Shown here: positions 5,934 to 12,383 of the stretch, one piece after another
Layout of the letters: every line of letters begins with the position of its first letter
Numbering within the stretch: the first letter of the stretch is position 1
Source: Vulcanococcus sp. SFB_649D_100_25
GTDB lineage: Bacteria; Cyanobacteriota; Cyanobacteriia; PCC-6307; Cyanobiaceae
Length of the DNA stretch: 12,383 bases
NCBI GenBank assembly: GCA_030833825.1
Contig: JAURGL010000041.1
Coordinates: forward strand, 1-12,383
Direction: 5' to 3'
The notes under the pieces: model-generated
The model's database searches: none
Seen by the model: only the letters and a program-made list of their open reading frames with translations
Told to the model about the DNA's origin: nothing
Translations under genes and position numbers: made by a program

Positions 5934-6104
5934 ATGGCAGTTCTCTCCACCAACCTCGTGGCTGTCCGCACCCGTGAGTTGGCCGACATGATCGAGACGC
6001 TCCCGGTCAGCCTCAGCCCTGAGCACCAATACCAGCGCTGCTGTGAGCTGCTCGAGCAGGTGGCCGTTGCCCTTGACCTGCTCTCAGCGGCGACCCCCTC
6101 TTGA
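5934..6104 (+). CDS. 56-residue hypothetical protein
   Basis: A short frame starting MAVLSTNLVAVRTRELADMI and ending LLSAATPS, with no recognised family. It appears all-helical and amphipathic, with RELADMIETLP as one helix and HQYQRCCELLEQVAVALDLL as a second. It includes a CysCys pair at residues 36-37. There is no signal peptide or membrane span. Nearly every codon ends in G or C, as expected of a real gene here. An ATG at 5892 in the same frame would add 14 residues but has poorer codon use. The last 21 bp overlap, tail to tail, the end of the minus-strand gene at 6084-6293. The upstream gap 5807-5933 would hold both this promoter and that of tRNA-Ser. Confidence 0.6.
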   Translation: MAVLSTNLVAVRTRELADMIETLPVSLSPEHQYQRCCELLEQVAVALDLLSAATPS

Positions 6105-6293
6105 GGGCTGAATCCGTCTTTGCTTGAAGCGTTCGTAATAGACAAACAGCGCCAGCCAGACCCAGCCCAGGCCGCAGGCGCTCAGCCCCACCAGCAGGAT
6201 CTTGAGCAGGCGGATCAGCCAGAGGCGGGCCCAGCGCTGAAGCGAGTGTCGTGGCGGCAGGGTGCGGTGGCGAATGGAGCCAGGGCTGTGCAC
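6084..6293 (-). CDS. Small single-span membrane protein
   Basis: A 69-residue protein starting from a GTG at 6293 and not recognised. A basic N-terminus (residues 6-28, many Arg) leads into one strong hydrophobic helix at about 29-53 (LKILLVGLSACGLGWVWLAL), followed by YYERFKQRR and a basic tail. Positive charge on both sides makes the topology ambiguous. The frame remains open to 6542, but that extension lies antisense to the 6345 gene and lacks good codon use, so I took the nearest plausible start. No ATG is available in this part of the frame. The gene is divergent from the 6345 gene across about 51 bp and overlaps the 3' end of the 5934 gene by 21 bp. Confidence 0.6.
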   Translation of the reverse strand: MHSPGSIRHRTLPPRHSLQRWARLWLIRLLKILLVGLSACGLGWVWLALFVYYERFKQRRIQPSRGGRR

Positions 6294-6344
6294 CGTTTGC
6301 TTTAGCGCAGGCGTCGCCCCTGGGGATGGGCCCCAGCGCCTTTC

Positions 6345-6551
6345 GTGGCTACGACGCAAGAAGTGGTCATCACAGTTGTGCCGACGTACGACCTCACGGT
6401 TCATTTCCCGGATGGGGAGTCCCGCCTGTCCCTCATCGCCTTCAGCGAGGGCCACGCCTTCACCCTGGCCAGGCAGCTCTTTGCCCATCGTCCGATCACG
6501 ATTCGCAAGCGGATGCCCGCCGCCCAGGACAGGGTTGAGCATGGCCGGTAG
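6345..6551 (+). CDS. 68-residue hypothetical protein, GTG start
   Basis: A small protein with alternating hydrophobic residues near its N-terminus (VVITVVPTYDLTVHFPDGES, residues 7-26), suggesting two beta strands. A helix follows around EGHAFTLARQLFAHR (35-49), then a basic tail. It is soluble, with no signal peptide, and the family is not recognised. The start must be a GTG at 6345 or a later GTG at 6363, because an in-frame stop at 6303 closes the frame upstream and no ATG precedes the conserved-looking part. Third-position G/C bias supports coding. It is divergent from the membrane-protein gene ending at 6084, and the next gene starts 58 bp downstream. Confidence 0.68.
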   Translation: MATTQEVVITVVPTYDLTVHFPDGESRLSLIAFSEGHAFTLARQLFAHRPITIRKRMPAAQDRVEHGR

Positions 6552-6609
6552 GGCCCGCCCCGCGACAGAGACGCAACTCTTTTAAGCTTTGTAAAGGTGC
6601 TTCTCAGAA

Positions 6610-6807
6610 ATGTCCGCCGACACGTCCGCTCCCCTGGAGTCCAGCTTCGAGCTGGAGCGCCTGAAGCGCACCATTGGGACCATTGATGACATCGAGATCC
6701 TGCGTCACCTCGCCGTGAAGATGGCCGAGCAGATGTATGCCCAGAAGCATGTGGTGAACAAGCTCGTCAAAACCGGACGTCGCCAGGCCTTCGGCTTCGA
6801 CGCCTGA
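6610..6807 (+). CDS. 65-residue helical hypothetical protein
   Basis: A small soluble protein made almost wholly of helix: SFELERLKRTIGTID (residues 12-26), DIEILRHLAVKMAEQMYAQK (27-46) and HVVNKLVKTGRR (47-58). No signal peptide or membrane span is present. The two-helix layout and a 'lav.maeQMyaqk.vvnkLvk' pattern faintly resemble NblA-type phycobilisome-degradation peptides, but the identity is too low to assign this. An A/T-rich stretch at 6571-6595, unusual in this GC-rich window, precedes the ATG and may be the promoter and leader. An AAAGG at 6593-6597 is rather far from the start for a ribosome-binding site. A strong hairpin follows 26 nt after the stop. Confidence 0.78.
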   Translation: MSADTSAPLESSFELERLKRTIGTIDDIEILRHLAVKMAEQMYAQKHVVNKLVKTGRRQAFGFDA

Positions 6808-6833
6808 GCTGCTCCTCTGCCGCAAGGCAAAAA

Positions 6834-6867
6834 AAGGCCTCCGGCTGATCATTCAGCCGGAGGCCTT
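6834..6867 (-). terminator. Rho-independent terminator of nrdJ, possibly bidirectional
   Basis: A perfect 15-bp stem (arms AAGGCCTCCGGCTGA and TCAGCCGGAGGCCTT) with a TCAT loop. On the minus strand the hairpin lies 20 nt past the nrdJ stop and runs into a U tract (A6829-A6835 on the plus strand), the classical layout. On the plus strand only CGTTTGG follows, so termination of the 65-residue gene's transcript would be weaker but likely. Confidence 0.92.
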
Positions 6868-6887
6868 CGTTTGGGAGGGGTCTGCGA

Positions 6888-9233
6888 TCAGGTCGCAGGC
6901 TTCGCCAGGGGCAGCAGGCACTTGTCGGAGTCGCAGCCCGCGGGGCCCGCTTCCATCAGTTCGCCGCTGTCGTAGCGCTGCAGGGCCTCAAAGAAGTCGT
7001 TGGTGCTGCGACGGGAGACCACTTCGCTCTGGAGCTGTTCATAGGTGGCGTGGTCGATCGGCTCGAACGGCAGACGCGGGAAGGTGGCGTTGGCGTCGAA
7101 GCGGGCCAGCAGGGCTGCAGAGATGTAGCCCTGGCCCCGGTCGATGGCGGCATAGATCGCATCGGTGAGCGGCTCGATCTCATGCTCCCGGAACTCCACG
7201 GTGGCGGAGGTGTTGTGGGCGGTGTAGTGCTGCTGCACCTGCATGTAGAAGTCGAACTGGGCCATGGCGGAGAAGTTGTTGATCTCCACGGCATCGGCAC
7301 CGGGGATGTTGGCCCAGCTCACCTCGGTGGGGATCTCCACCAGCCACTCGGTGCAGCGGGGATCGAAGGGATCATTCAGCAGACGCCCCTCTTCGTCCTT
7401 GTCGCTCTGGGACGGCACGATGGAGTAGCCGTAGTCCATGCAGGCGAGGGCCACCGGATCGTTCTTCCGGAAGGTGATGCGGCGGATGAAGCGCTGGGCC
7501 TTGGGGGGGTGCCAGCCGGGGGAGGCACCGGTGAGCAGGCTCTTGGTCCCGGCGGGCTGCACGGTGGTGCAACGGTTCGGGCGCCGCAGGCCGTGGCGAT
7601 CGCAGTAGTCCCACACCGCCTTGTTGACGATCTCCTTCCAACGGCTCAGGTATTCAGCTTCCTTAGCTTTAAAGGTGCGGCCTTCTTCGGTGTCGGGGCG
7701 TCCGGCTTCCCACCAGCTCAGCCAGGGGGTGCCGAAGGCATGGACAAAGAAGTCGAAGAGGCCCGTGAAGCTCACGCCCACGATCGGATCCCAGGCACGG
7801 CTCTGGCGGTAGCGCTCCACCTCAAAGCGGTGGTTCAGCAGGCAGGCCACGGCCAGGCCGCCGGCGGTGAAGGCTTCCTCCTGCGCCACCAGATCATCGG
7901 GATCAATCCGGTTGAGATGAATCTCGGCGAGGTTGCAGTGGAAGTCAGCCCCAAGGATCTCTCCGCAGGGATTGAGCCCGTAGCGGCCGAGGCGATGCTC
8001 CAGTTCCGCGGGGGTGATCTCAGGGTGGTTGGTGGTCAGCCAGCGCCCGGCCTCCTCGCGACCCTGCTCGCAATAGACATCGATGAACTCCTTGCGCAGC
8101 TCAGGGGTGGAGAGCAGGTCGGCGTTGGAGCGGGCGATCGCCTCGGGGGCGAATTGGATGGCGCCCTCCCCGGAGTGGAACTGCTTGGTGACTGCCTCGA
8201 GCACGGTCTGGCGATCCGGGCGGCTGTGGAAGACCCGGGTGTGATTCGCCATGCGCAGGGAATCGCGCTCGGGATCGATGCGCCAGTTCCCATCGCTGTC
8301 CTGCTGCCAGAGGTTGTCCTTGGCGGTCGCAGCGGCGTGGTCATCGGCGGCGAACTGCCGCATGCCGGCGCTGCGTCGGATGTTGCCGGCCACGATCGTG
8401 ACGGCGGCCTCATCGATCAGGAGGCAGCACTCCACGGAGGTGAGCTTGCGGCCCTGGGCCTTGCCCAGGATCTGCGCGACGCGGCCGTAGAGGTCGTTGA
8501 GCTTCACCGGGTTGGCCATGCCGCCGAACCCCTTGAGGGTTTCTCCCACCGGACGCACGTCGGAGAGATCCACGCTGATCTCGATCGGTGTGTTGGGGTC
8601 GAAGCGCTCGTCGCTGCTGAGCTCGAGCAGCAGTTGATAGCTGTCCACCCAGCCGCGGCGGGTGTCGCCCACCTTGATCTGGACGCTCTGTCCGTTGATC
8701 TGGGAGGTGGTGTTGTCCTGACGTTGACCTGCAGGGGTGGCGCCGATGTCGCTCACCGAGACGATCTGCAGGCGGTTGCGAACGGCCGGCAGCCGCTCGA
8801 TCAGGCGGGGCTCAATGATGGCTCCGGTGCCGCAACCCATCATCGCCAGGTCCATCATCAGACCGAAGGCTTCCCAATCCACAAGGTTGGTGGAGGTGCA
8901 GTTGTAGGAGCCGGAGAAGTTGGCCTCCTGCTCGATCCAGGGTGTTCCACCGATCCACAGCCAGCGGCCTGAAGGCAGGGCTTTCTGCTCCTGCTGCATG
9001 CGGCGCAGCAGCTGGACCTCCTGCTCATTGAGGTTGCCCAGCTTGCGCAGTCCGGAGAGGTTGCGCTCGGCAACTTCACGCCAGCTCTCGCGGCCATTGG
9101 GGGTTTTGCGGCTGTAGGTCCGGTAAAAGACGGGGTTCGCCGCAGGGGCTGTGGCGGGGAAGTCAGGTCTGGGGCCGTTCAGCGCGCTCGCTGCGCTGGG
9201 GGCGGTGCTGGCTCCAGGGACTGACAGGGTCAC
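6888..9233 (-). CDS. nrdJ: Adenosylcobalamin-dependent (class II) ribonucleoside-triphosphate reductase
   Basis: Reduces ribonucleotides to deoxyribonucleotides in the cytosol using coenzyme B12 as radical initiator. It has 781 residues and resembles the monomeric Lactobacillus-type enzyme. Cys112 (NYNCTSTNL region), Cys423 within NPCGE and Cys433 within FHCNLAE correspond to the substrate-reducing pair and the thiyl-radical cysteine; Glu425 is the conserved acid. The C-terminal pair is Cys767 and Cys772 (CDSDKC), the shuttle cysteines that reload the active site. No intein is present. The start is a GTG at 9233; the longer open frame to 10070 is antisense to the MscS-like gene. The first 35 or so residues are a low-complexity Ala/Pro/Ser tail typical of cyanobacterial forms. 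A terminator lies downstream. No NrdR box or cobalamin riboswitch is obvious in the 147-bp upstream gap. Confidence 0.96.
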   Translation of the reverse strand: MTLSVPGASTAPSAASALNGPRPDFPATAPAANPVFYRTYSRKTPNGRESWREVAERNLSGLRKLGNLNEQEVQLLRRMQQEQKALPSGRWLWIGGTPWIEQEANFSGSYNCTSTNLVDWEAFGLMMDLAMMGCGTGAIIEPRLIERLPAVRNRLQIVSVSDIGATPAGQRQDNTTSQINGQSVQIKVGDTRRGWVDSYQLLLELSSDERFDPNTPIEISVDLSDVRPVGETLKGFGGMANPVKLNDLYGRVAQILGKAQGRKLTSVECCLLIDEAAVTIVAGNIRRSAGMRQFAADDHAAATAKDNLWQQDSDGNWRIDPERDSLRMANHTRVFHSRPDRQTVLEAVTKQFHSGEGAIQFAPEAIARSNADLLSTPELRKEFIDVYCEQGREEAGRWLTTNHPEITPAELEHRLGRYGLNPCGEILGADFHCNLAEIHLNRIDPDDLVAQEEAFTAGGLAVACLLNHRFEVERYRQSRAWDPIVGVSFTGLFDFFVHAFGTPWLSWWEAGRPDTEEGRTFKAKEAEYLSRWKEIVNKAVWDYCDRHGLRRPNRCTTVQPAGTKSLLTGASPGWHPPKAQRFIRRITFRKNDPVALACMDYGYSIVPSQSDKDEEGRLLNDPFDPRCTEWLVEIPTEVSWANIPGADAVEINNFSAMAQFDFYMQVQQHYTAHNTSATVEFREHEIEPLTDAIYAAIDRGQGYISAALLARFDANATFPRLPFEPIDHATYEQLQSEVVSRRSTNDFFEALQRYDSGELMEAGPAGCDSDKCLLPLAKPAT

Positions 9234-9260
9234 GGTGGGTATGGCACGGAACGTGGCCGA

Positions 9261-9288
9261 ACCATAACGCCACAGATGGGGTCTGCAA
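9261..9288 (-). promoter_or_regulatory. Possible weak sigma-70-type promoter of nrdJ
   Basis: On the minus strand a TTGCAG (9288-9283) and a TATGGT (9266-9261) are 16 nt apart, and the latter lies 27 nt before the GTG start. The match to TTGACA/TATAAT is only moderate. The rest of the 9234-9380 gap, shared with the divergent MscS-like gene, shows no other clear signal. Confidence 0.3.
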
Positions 9289-9380
9289 CCGTTCGTCACC
9301 GCTAGTGGCGGGGGTTGGTCTCGGGTTGGTTGCGCCACGGCTGGCTTTTGCCAGATTGCCTGGACCTGCCTGCCGATCAG

Positions 9381-11576
9381 ATGCGTTGTGGCCGTTGGTC
9401 CCTGGGGCGCCGCTGGTTTCTCCTGTTGCTCTGTGCGGCCCTGCTCCTGGTGCAGGCCATCGCCCCGCTGCGCCTCTCGGCAGCGCCCGCTGAAGATCGG
9501 CCGCATCTGCTGCTGACTGCAGCTGTTCCGATTGAGCAGCAACCTTTTTATGGAGATCTCGAGCAGATCTCCCGCGCCTGGTCTGATGTGGTGCTCGATG
9601 AGGTAACGGGAGATAGCCCCAGGGCGACCTTGCTGAATTTCTATGCCGTGATGGCGGAGGTGGGGCAGCGCTCCCAGCGCCTCAGCCATGCCTCTAAGGA
9701 AGGTGGTCAGCGGCTCTCGCCCGCCGACCGGCGGGAGCAGATCGATGACACGGATCTGCTGTTTCACCTGGCGGTGAAGTCGCTCGATGCGTCGAGCTTC
9801 CCGGAGAGCGTCCGCACGGATATGGCGGAAGAGGCGGCGATTCAGCTCAAACATGTTCTGGATTACGTCTTCACCCACAGCCGGACACCGATTCATATTC
9901 CTGATTCGGTGGAGATGAAGCGGCTCAACGACCGGCGGGCCAGTCCTTCGGATTCCTGGCGGATTCCGGGGACGGGGATCACCCTGACTTCTCTCAAGGA
10001 CGGCGATCGCGGGAACGAGGACTATCTCTTCTCTGCCGAGACGGTCGCAGCCGTTGCAGAGATGTATCACGAGATCGTCGACTATCCGGTCGTCGCCCAG
10101 CCATTTGCGACCCCCAATTTCTACAAGAACTTCATCTACACACCCGGCTATTTGGTCCCTCCGGGTTGGTATTTAGCCTTCTCCCCGGCACTGCGGCGCA
10201 TCATCGAGGTCCCCTTCTGGGGGCAGACGCTGTTTCAGATCGGTTGTGCACTCGTTGCACTGCTGCTCTTTTTGCTGATCTTTGCCTGGCTGATCGTCTT
10301 ACTGCTGCGCACCTATCGCGAGAAACCCTCCGGAGCTCATTCCCCTGCAGTCTGGAGCCGTGATGCGATCGCCTGGAGGCGCTTTTTGATCGCACTACCG
10401 ATTCTGCCCCTGACCCGTTTTGCGAAATATCTGGTTGATGACGTTGTGAATTTCACCGGCATGCCGCTGGTGGTGCTCACTTACGTCTTCTATGTGATTT
10501 GGTTTCTGGCCGCCGGTTTTGTTGCCTTTTACTTTTTTGAGGCGGTTGGTCGCTCCAGCTCTGAGCTGTTTGCCCGGATGCGTGGCGGCGGTTCCAATCT
10601 GCAGCTGCAGCGGATCACCAACTTTGTGATGCCGCTCTGCCGTGCTTTGGGTGCGTTGGCTTCGGTCGCCCTTGCTTATCGGCTGTTGATCGTGCTCGGA
10701 CTGCCCTCTAGCACGGTCCTGGCCTTCTCGGCGGTGCCTGGCCTGGCGATTGGCCTTGGGGCTTCCAAATTGCTCGGCAACCTGTTTGCCGGACTCTCCA
10801 TTCAGACGGACAGGCCCCTGCGGGTCGGGGAGTTCTGCAGGGTGGGGGACAACCTCGGTTACATCACGAAGATCGGTTTGCGTTCCCTGGAGCTGCAGAC
10901 CCTGGAGAGTCGCGTCACGATCCCCAATGCCATGGCAGAGGACGCCACGATCGTGAACTACTCCAGACGCGGCATCCGTGGCGATCAGCTGCCGATGCAG
11001 GGCCTGGAGATTCGTGTCCAGCTAGGCGGGCCGTTTTCTCCCTATCAATTGGAGGAGCTCCTGAAGCAGAGCCGCCGCTACCTGGCCACGGTGGTTGACC
11101 TGAAGGATCCCCTGGTCACCTTGGAGCGCCGCCCTGATGACGGCAGCCTTGGGCTCATCGTCTTCGCCATGGTGGCTCTGCATGGCTGGCAGCCCTACCT
11201 CGCCCTACGTGAGCAGCTGCTTGTTCATCTTGAGGAGTTGGTGGAACGGGCTCAGCTCTCTGAGATTCCCCTTGGTGTCGCCTACAGCACCAGCCCAGAG
11301 CAGCTGCAGCGCCTGCCAGCGTTGATGCGGGAGGTGGTGCATCAGGATCCGGCCCTCACCTTTCTCTCCTGCCGCCTCGAGCGCATCGCCGCCTTCAGCT
11401 ACGACCACGTTCTGGAGTTCAGTGCCAGCCATCTCGAGCACGACGCCTTTGAGGAAAGCCTCCACAACCTCAATCGCCGCATCATCGAAACCCTGGCCCT
11501 GCAAGGCATCGAGATCCCCTTCCCCACCCAGACCCTGATGTTTTCTCCATCCCAAGCCGATGCAGCGCACCCCTGA
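9381..11576 (+). CDS. Large MscS-family mechanosensitive channel-like protein
   Basis: A probable mechanosensitive or small-conductance channel that releases solutes on hypo-osmotic shock. From the ATG at 9381 it has 731 residues, far longer than E. coli MscS (286). A signal-peptide-like N-terminus (core WFLLLLCAALLLVQAIAP, 13-30) precedes an extracytoplasmic domain of about 240 residues that I do not recognise. Membrane helices lie at about 283-309, 361-390 and 416-437. The pore-lining segment at 444-475 (AFSAVPGLAIGLGASKLLGN) matches the small-residue pattern of the MscS TM3. The beta domain follows, with DRPLRVGEFCRVGD and TIPNAMAEDATIVNYSR, and then the alpha/beta C-terminal domain. An upstream GTG at 9315 would add residues before the signal peptide and is less likely. 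The downstream methyltransferase gene overlaps by 17 bp. Confidence 0.9.
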   Translation: MRCGRWSLGRRWFLLLLCAALLLVQAIAPLRLSAAPAEDRPHLLLTAAVPIEQQPFYGDLEQISRAWSDVVLDEVTGDSPRATLLNFYAVMAEVGQRSQRLSHASKEGGQRLSPADRREQIDDTDLLFHLAVKSLDASSFPESVRTDMAEEAAIQLKHVLDYVFTHSRTPIHIPDSVEMKRLNDRRASPSDSWRIPGTGITLTSLKDGDRGNEDYLFSAETVAAVAEMYHEIVDYPVVAQPFATPNFYKNFIYTPGYLVPPGWYLAFSPALRRIIEVPFWGQTLFQIGCALVALLLFLLIFAWLIVLLLRTYREKPSGAHSPAVWSRDAIAWRRFLIALPILPLTRFAKYLVDDVVNFTGMPLVVLTYVFYVIWFLAAGFVAFYFFEAVGRSSSELFARMRGGGSNLQLQRITNFVMPLCRALGALASVALAYRLLIVLGLPSSTVLAFSAVPGLAIGLGASKLLGNLFAGLSIQTDRPLRVGEFCRVGDNLGYITKIGLRSLELQTLESRVTIPNAMAEDATIVNYSRRGIRGDQLPMQGLEIRVQLGGPFSPYQLEELLKQSRRYLATVVDLKDPLVTLERRPDDGSLGLIVFAMVALHGWQPYLALREQLLVHLEELVERAQLSEIPLGVAYSTSPEQLQRLPALMREVVHQDPALTFLSCRLERIAAFSYDHVLEFSASHLEHDAFEESLHNLNRRIIETLALQGIEIPFPTQTLMFSPSQADAAHP

Positions 11577-12249
11577 GCCGGAGCTCATGGATGGCCTTGC
11601 GCAGGCCAGGGCCTATGCGGCAGCCGATTTCAGTGCCGGTGATCAGGCCCTGATTGATCGGCTCAGCGTTCTGTTCCCCTCGGGCTTGGGACCCCGGCTG
11701 CTGGATCTTGGCTGTGGTCCCGCGAATATCAGCTTCCGGCTGGCCGCTCGCTACCCCGATGCCGAGGTGATTGGCGTCGATGGGGCTGGGGCGATGTTGG
11801 ATCTGGCTAAGGAGGTGCTGCAGCAACGTTCTCAGCAGCAAGGTCCTGCCCTGTCGCAGCGGTTGCGCTTTCTGCTCTGCTGTCTGCCCAGCCCCGAGCT
11901 CCCCGTGGCCTGCTCTGCGGTGCTGAGCAACAGCCTGCTGCACCATCTCCATGACCCGCAGGTGCTCTGGCGCTCCCTGCGGTTGTGCGGTGCCCGGGGC
12001 ACGCGCGTCTACATCAAGGATCTGAGGCGTCCCGCCACCCCGGAGGCGGCCGAGCAGTTGCGGGAGCGCTACCTCTTCGATGCTCCGGAGGTGCTGCAGC
12101 AGGACTACCTCGCCTCCCTGCATGCCGCCTTTCGCGTGGAGGAGGTGCGGGAGCAACTGCAGCAGGCCGGGCTCTCCTGCCTGCAGGTGGCGCCGTTGGA
12201 TGACCGCTATCTGGAGGTCTGGGGAGAGCTCGATGACGGGGCGCCCTGA
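11560..12249 (+). CDS. Class I SAM-dependent methyltransferase
   Basis: A 229-residue Rossmann-fold methyltransferase. Motif I is LDLGCGPAN (48-56), the acidic residue binding the SAM ribose is Asp74 in VIGVDGAGAML, and the post-motif region SNSLLHHLHDP (123-133) fits the usual 'h..l.Hh..d' element seen in many small-molecule methyltransferases. Its substrate cannot be told from sequence. The ATG at 11560, inside the MscS-like gene, was chosen because PEPELMDGLAQARAYAAADF looks like the family's normal N-terminus. An ATG at 11587 would lose part of that and has a GGAG only 3 nt before it. The 17-bp overlap suggests translational coupling to the MscS-like gene, though a functional link is not evident. 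Confidence 0.9.
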   Translation: MQRTPEPELMDGLAQARAYAAADFSAGDQALIDRLSVLFPSGLGPRLLDLGCGPANISFRLAARYPDAEVIGVDGAGAMLDLAKEVLQQRSQQQGPALSQRLRFLLCCLPSPELPVACSAVLSNSLLHHLHDPQVLWRSLRLCGARGTRVYIKDLRRPATPEAAEQLRERYLFDAPEVLQQDYLASLHAAFRVEEVREQLQQAGLSCLQVAPLDDRYLEVWGELDDGAP

Positions 12250-12275
12250 GCAGCCTCACCTGTCAGGCTGTCGCC

Positions 12276-12383
12276 ATGACCAGCAGCAGTGTGAGCAGCA
12301 CCAGCCCCAGTCCTGAACTGGAGGCCCTGGCGCAAGCGGTGTCCCGTCGGCGGAACTTCGCGATCATTTCCCACCCCGACGCC
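12276..12383 (+). CDS. prfC: Peptide chain release factor 3, N-terminal 36 codons only
   Basis: The visible start is a Ser-rich N-terminus followed by RRRNFAIISHPDA, where the window ends just before the rest of the P-loop. RF3 GTPases carry FAIISHPDAGKTT here. Elongation factor G, LepA and TypA have AH.D instead of SHPD, so the RF3 call is specific even though short. RF3 recycles release factors 1 and 2 from the ribosome after termination. The ATG at 12276 lies 26 nt after the methyltransferase stop. The rest of the gene, including the switch regions, lies beyond the window. Confidence 0.88.
   Translation, partial: MTSSSVSSTSPSPELEALAQAVSRRRNFAIISHPDA

Noticed and set aside
7050..8972. 640-codon open frame on the plus strand, antisense to nrdJ
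   Set aside because: It lies wholly inside the well-identified nrdJ gene. Its Gly/Val/His-rich product matches no family and arises from G/C-biased codons read on the other strand.
9234..9380. Cobalamin riboswitch upstream of nrdJ
   Set aside because: The gap is short for a full aptamer and I could not find a B12-box-like consensus on the minus strand.
9234..10070. N-terminal extension of the nrdJ frame by 279 codons
   Set aside because: It is antisense to the MscS-like gene and carries no reductase similarity; the reductase starts at the GTG at 9233.

Overview
The window looks like an ordinary stretch of chromosome from a unicellular picocyanobacterium of the Synechococcus/Cyanobium type. 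The evidence is high GC with strong G/C preference at third codon positions, several cyanobacterium-restricted families (DUF2949, DUF3038, DUF4335), a monomeric B12-dependent ribonucleotide reductase, many very short genes with tight spacing, and four HIP1 octamers (GCGATCGC). HIP1 is, from general knowledge, commoner in freshwater or Cyanobium-like lineages than in the open-ocean marine clade, so I lean weakly to the former. I see no insertion sequence, integrase, CRISPR array, prophage or defence island.

Layout. 1-1225 (+): 3' part of a UbiH/COQ6-like FAD monooxygenase, then a small DUF2949 protein. 1226-1320: convergent intergenic space with a nested palindrome. 1321-1845 (-): apt, adenine salvage. 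It is divergent, across only 39 bp, from a DUF3038-DUF4335 pair (1885-3024, +). 3024-3065: three copies of a 14-nt tandem repeat. 3098-3732 (+): two small genes joined by an ATGA overlap, the second a membrane protein. 3795-4817 (+): an exported Ntn hydrolase of the choloylglycine hydrolase/penicillin acylase family. 4819-5619 (-): a 37-residue single-span membrane peptide, a 110-residue exported protein with a Cys pair, and a coiled-coil-like small protein. 5722-5806 (-): tRNA-Ser(UGA) followed by a GC-rich hairpin. 5934-6807: four tiny genes (56, 69, 68 and 65 aa), closely packed on both strands. 6834-6867: a strong terminator with its U tract on the minus strand. 6888-9233 (-): class II ribonucleotide reductase. 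9381-12249 (+): a large MscS-like channel overlapping a SAM methyltransferase gene by 17 bp. 12276-end (+): first 36 codons of prfC (release factor 3).

How the genes work together. Most are housekeeping or lineage-specific hypothetical genes, not one pathway. Nucleotide metabolism is represented by apt and nrdJ, quinone-type hydroxylation by the UbiH homologue, osmotic safety by the MscS-like channel, and translation by tRNA-Ser and RF3. The likely co-transcribed groups are UbiH-DUF2949, DUF3038-DUF4335, the 3098/3343 pair, the 5287-4819 minus-strand pair, and MscS-methyltransferase.

I do not see a clearly new multi-gene system. The best candidates for unexplained biology are the 37-aa membrane peptide, the DUF3038-DUF4335 module, the short tandem repeat at 3024-3065, the nested palindrome at 1243-1265 and the cluster of mini-genes at 5934-6807.
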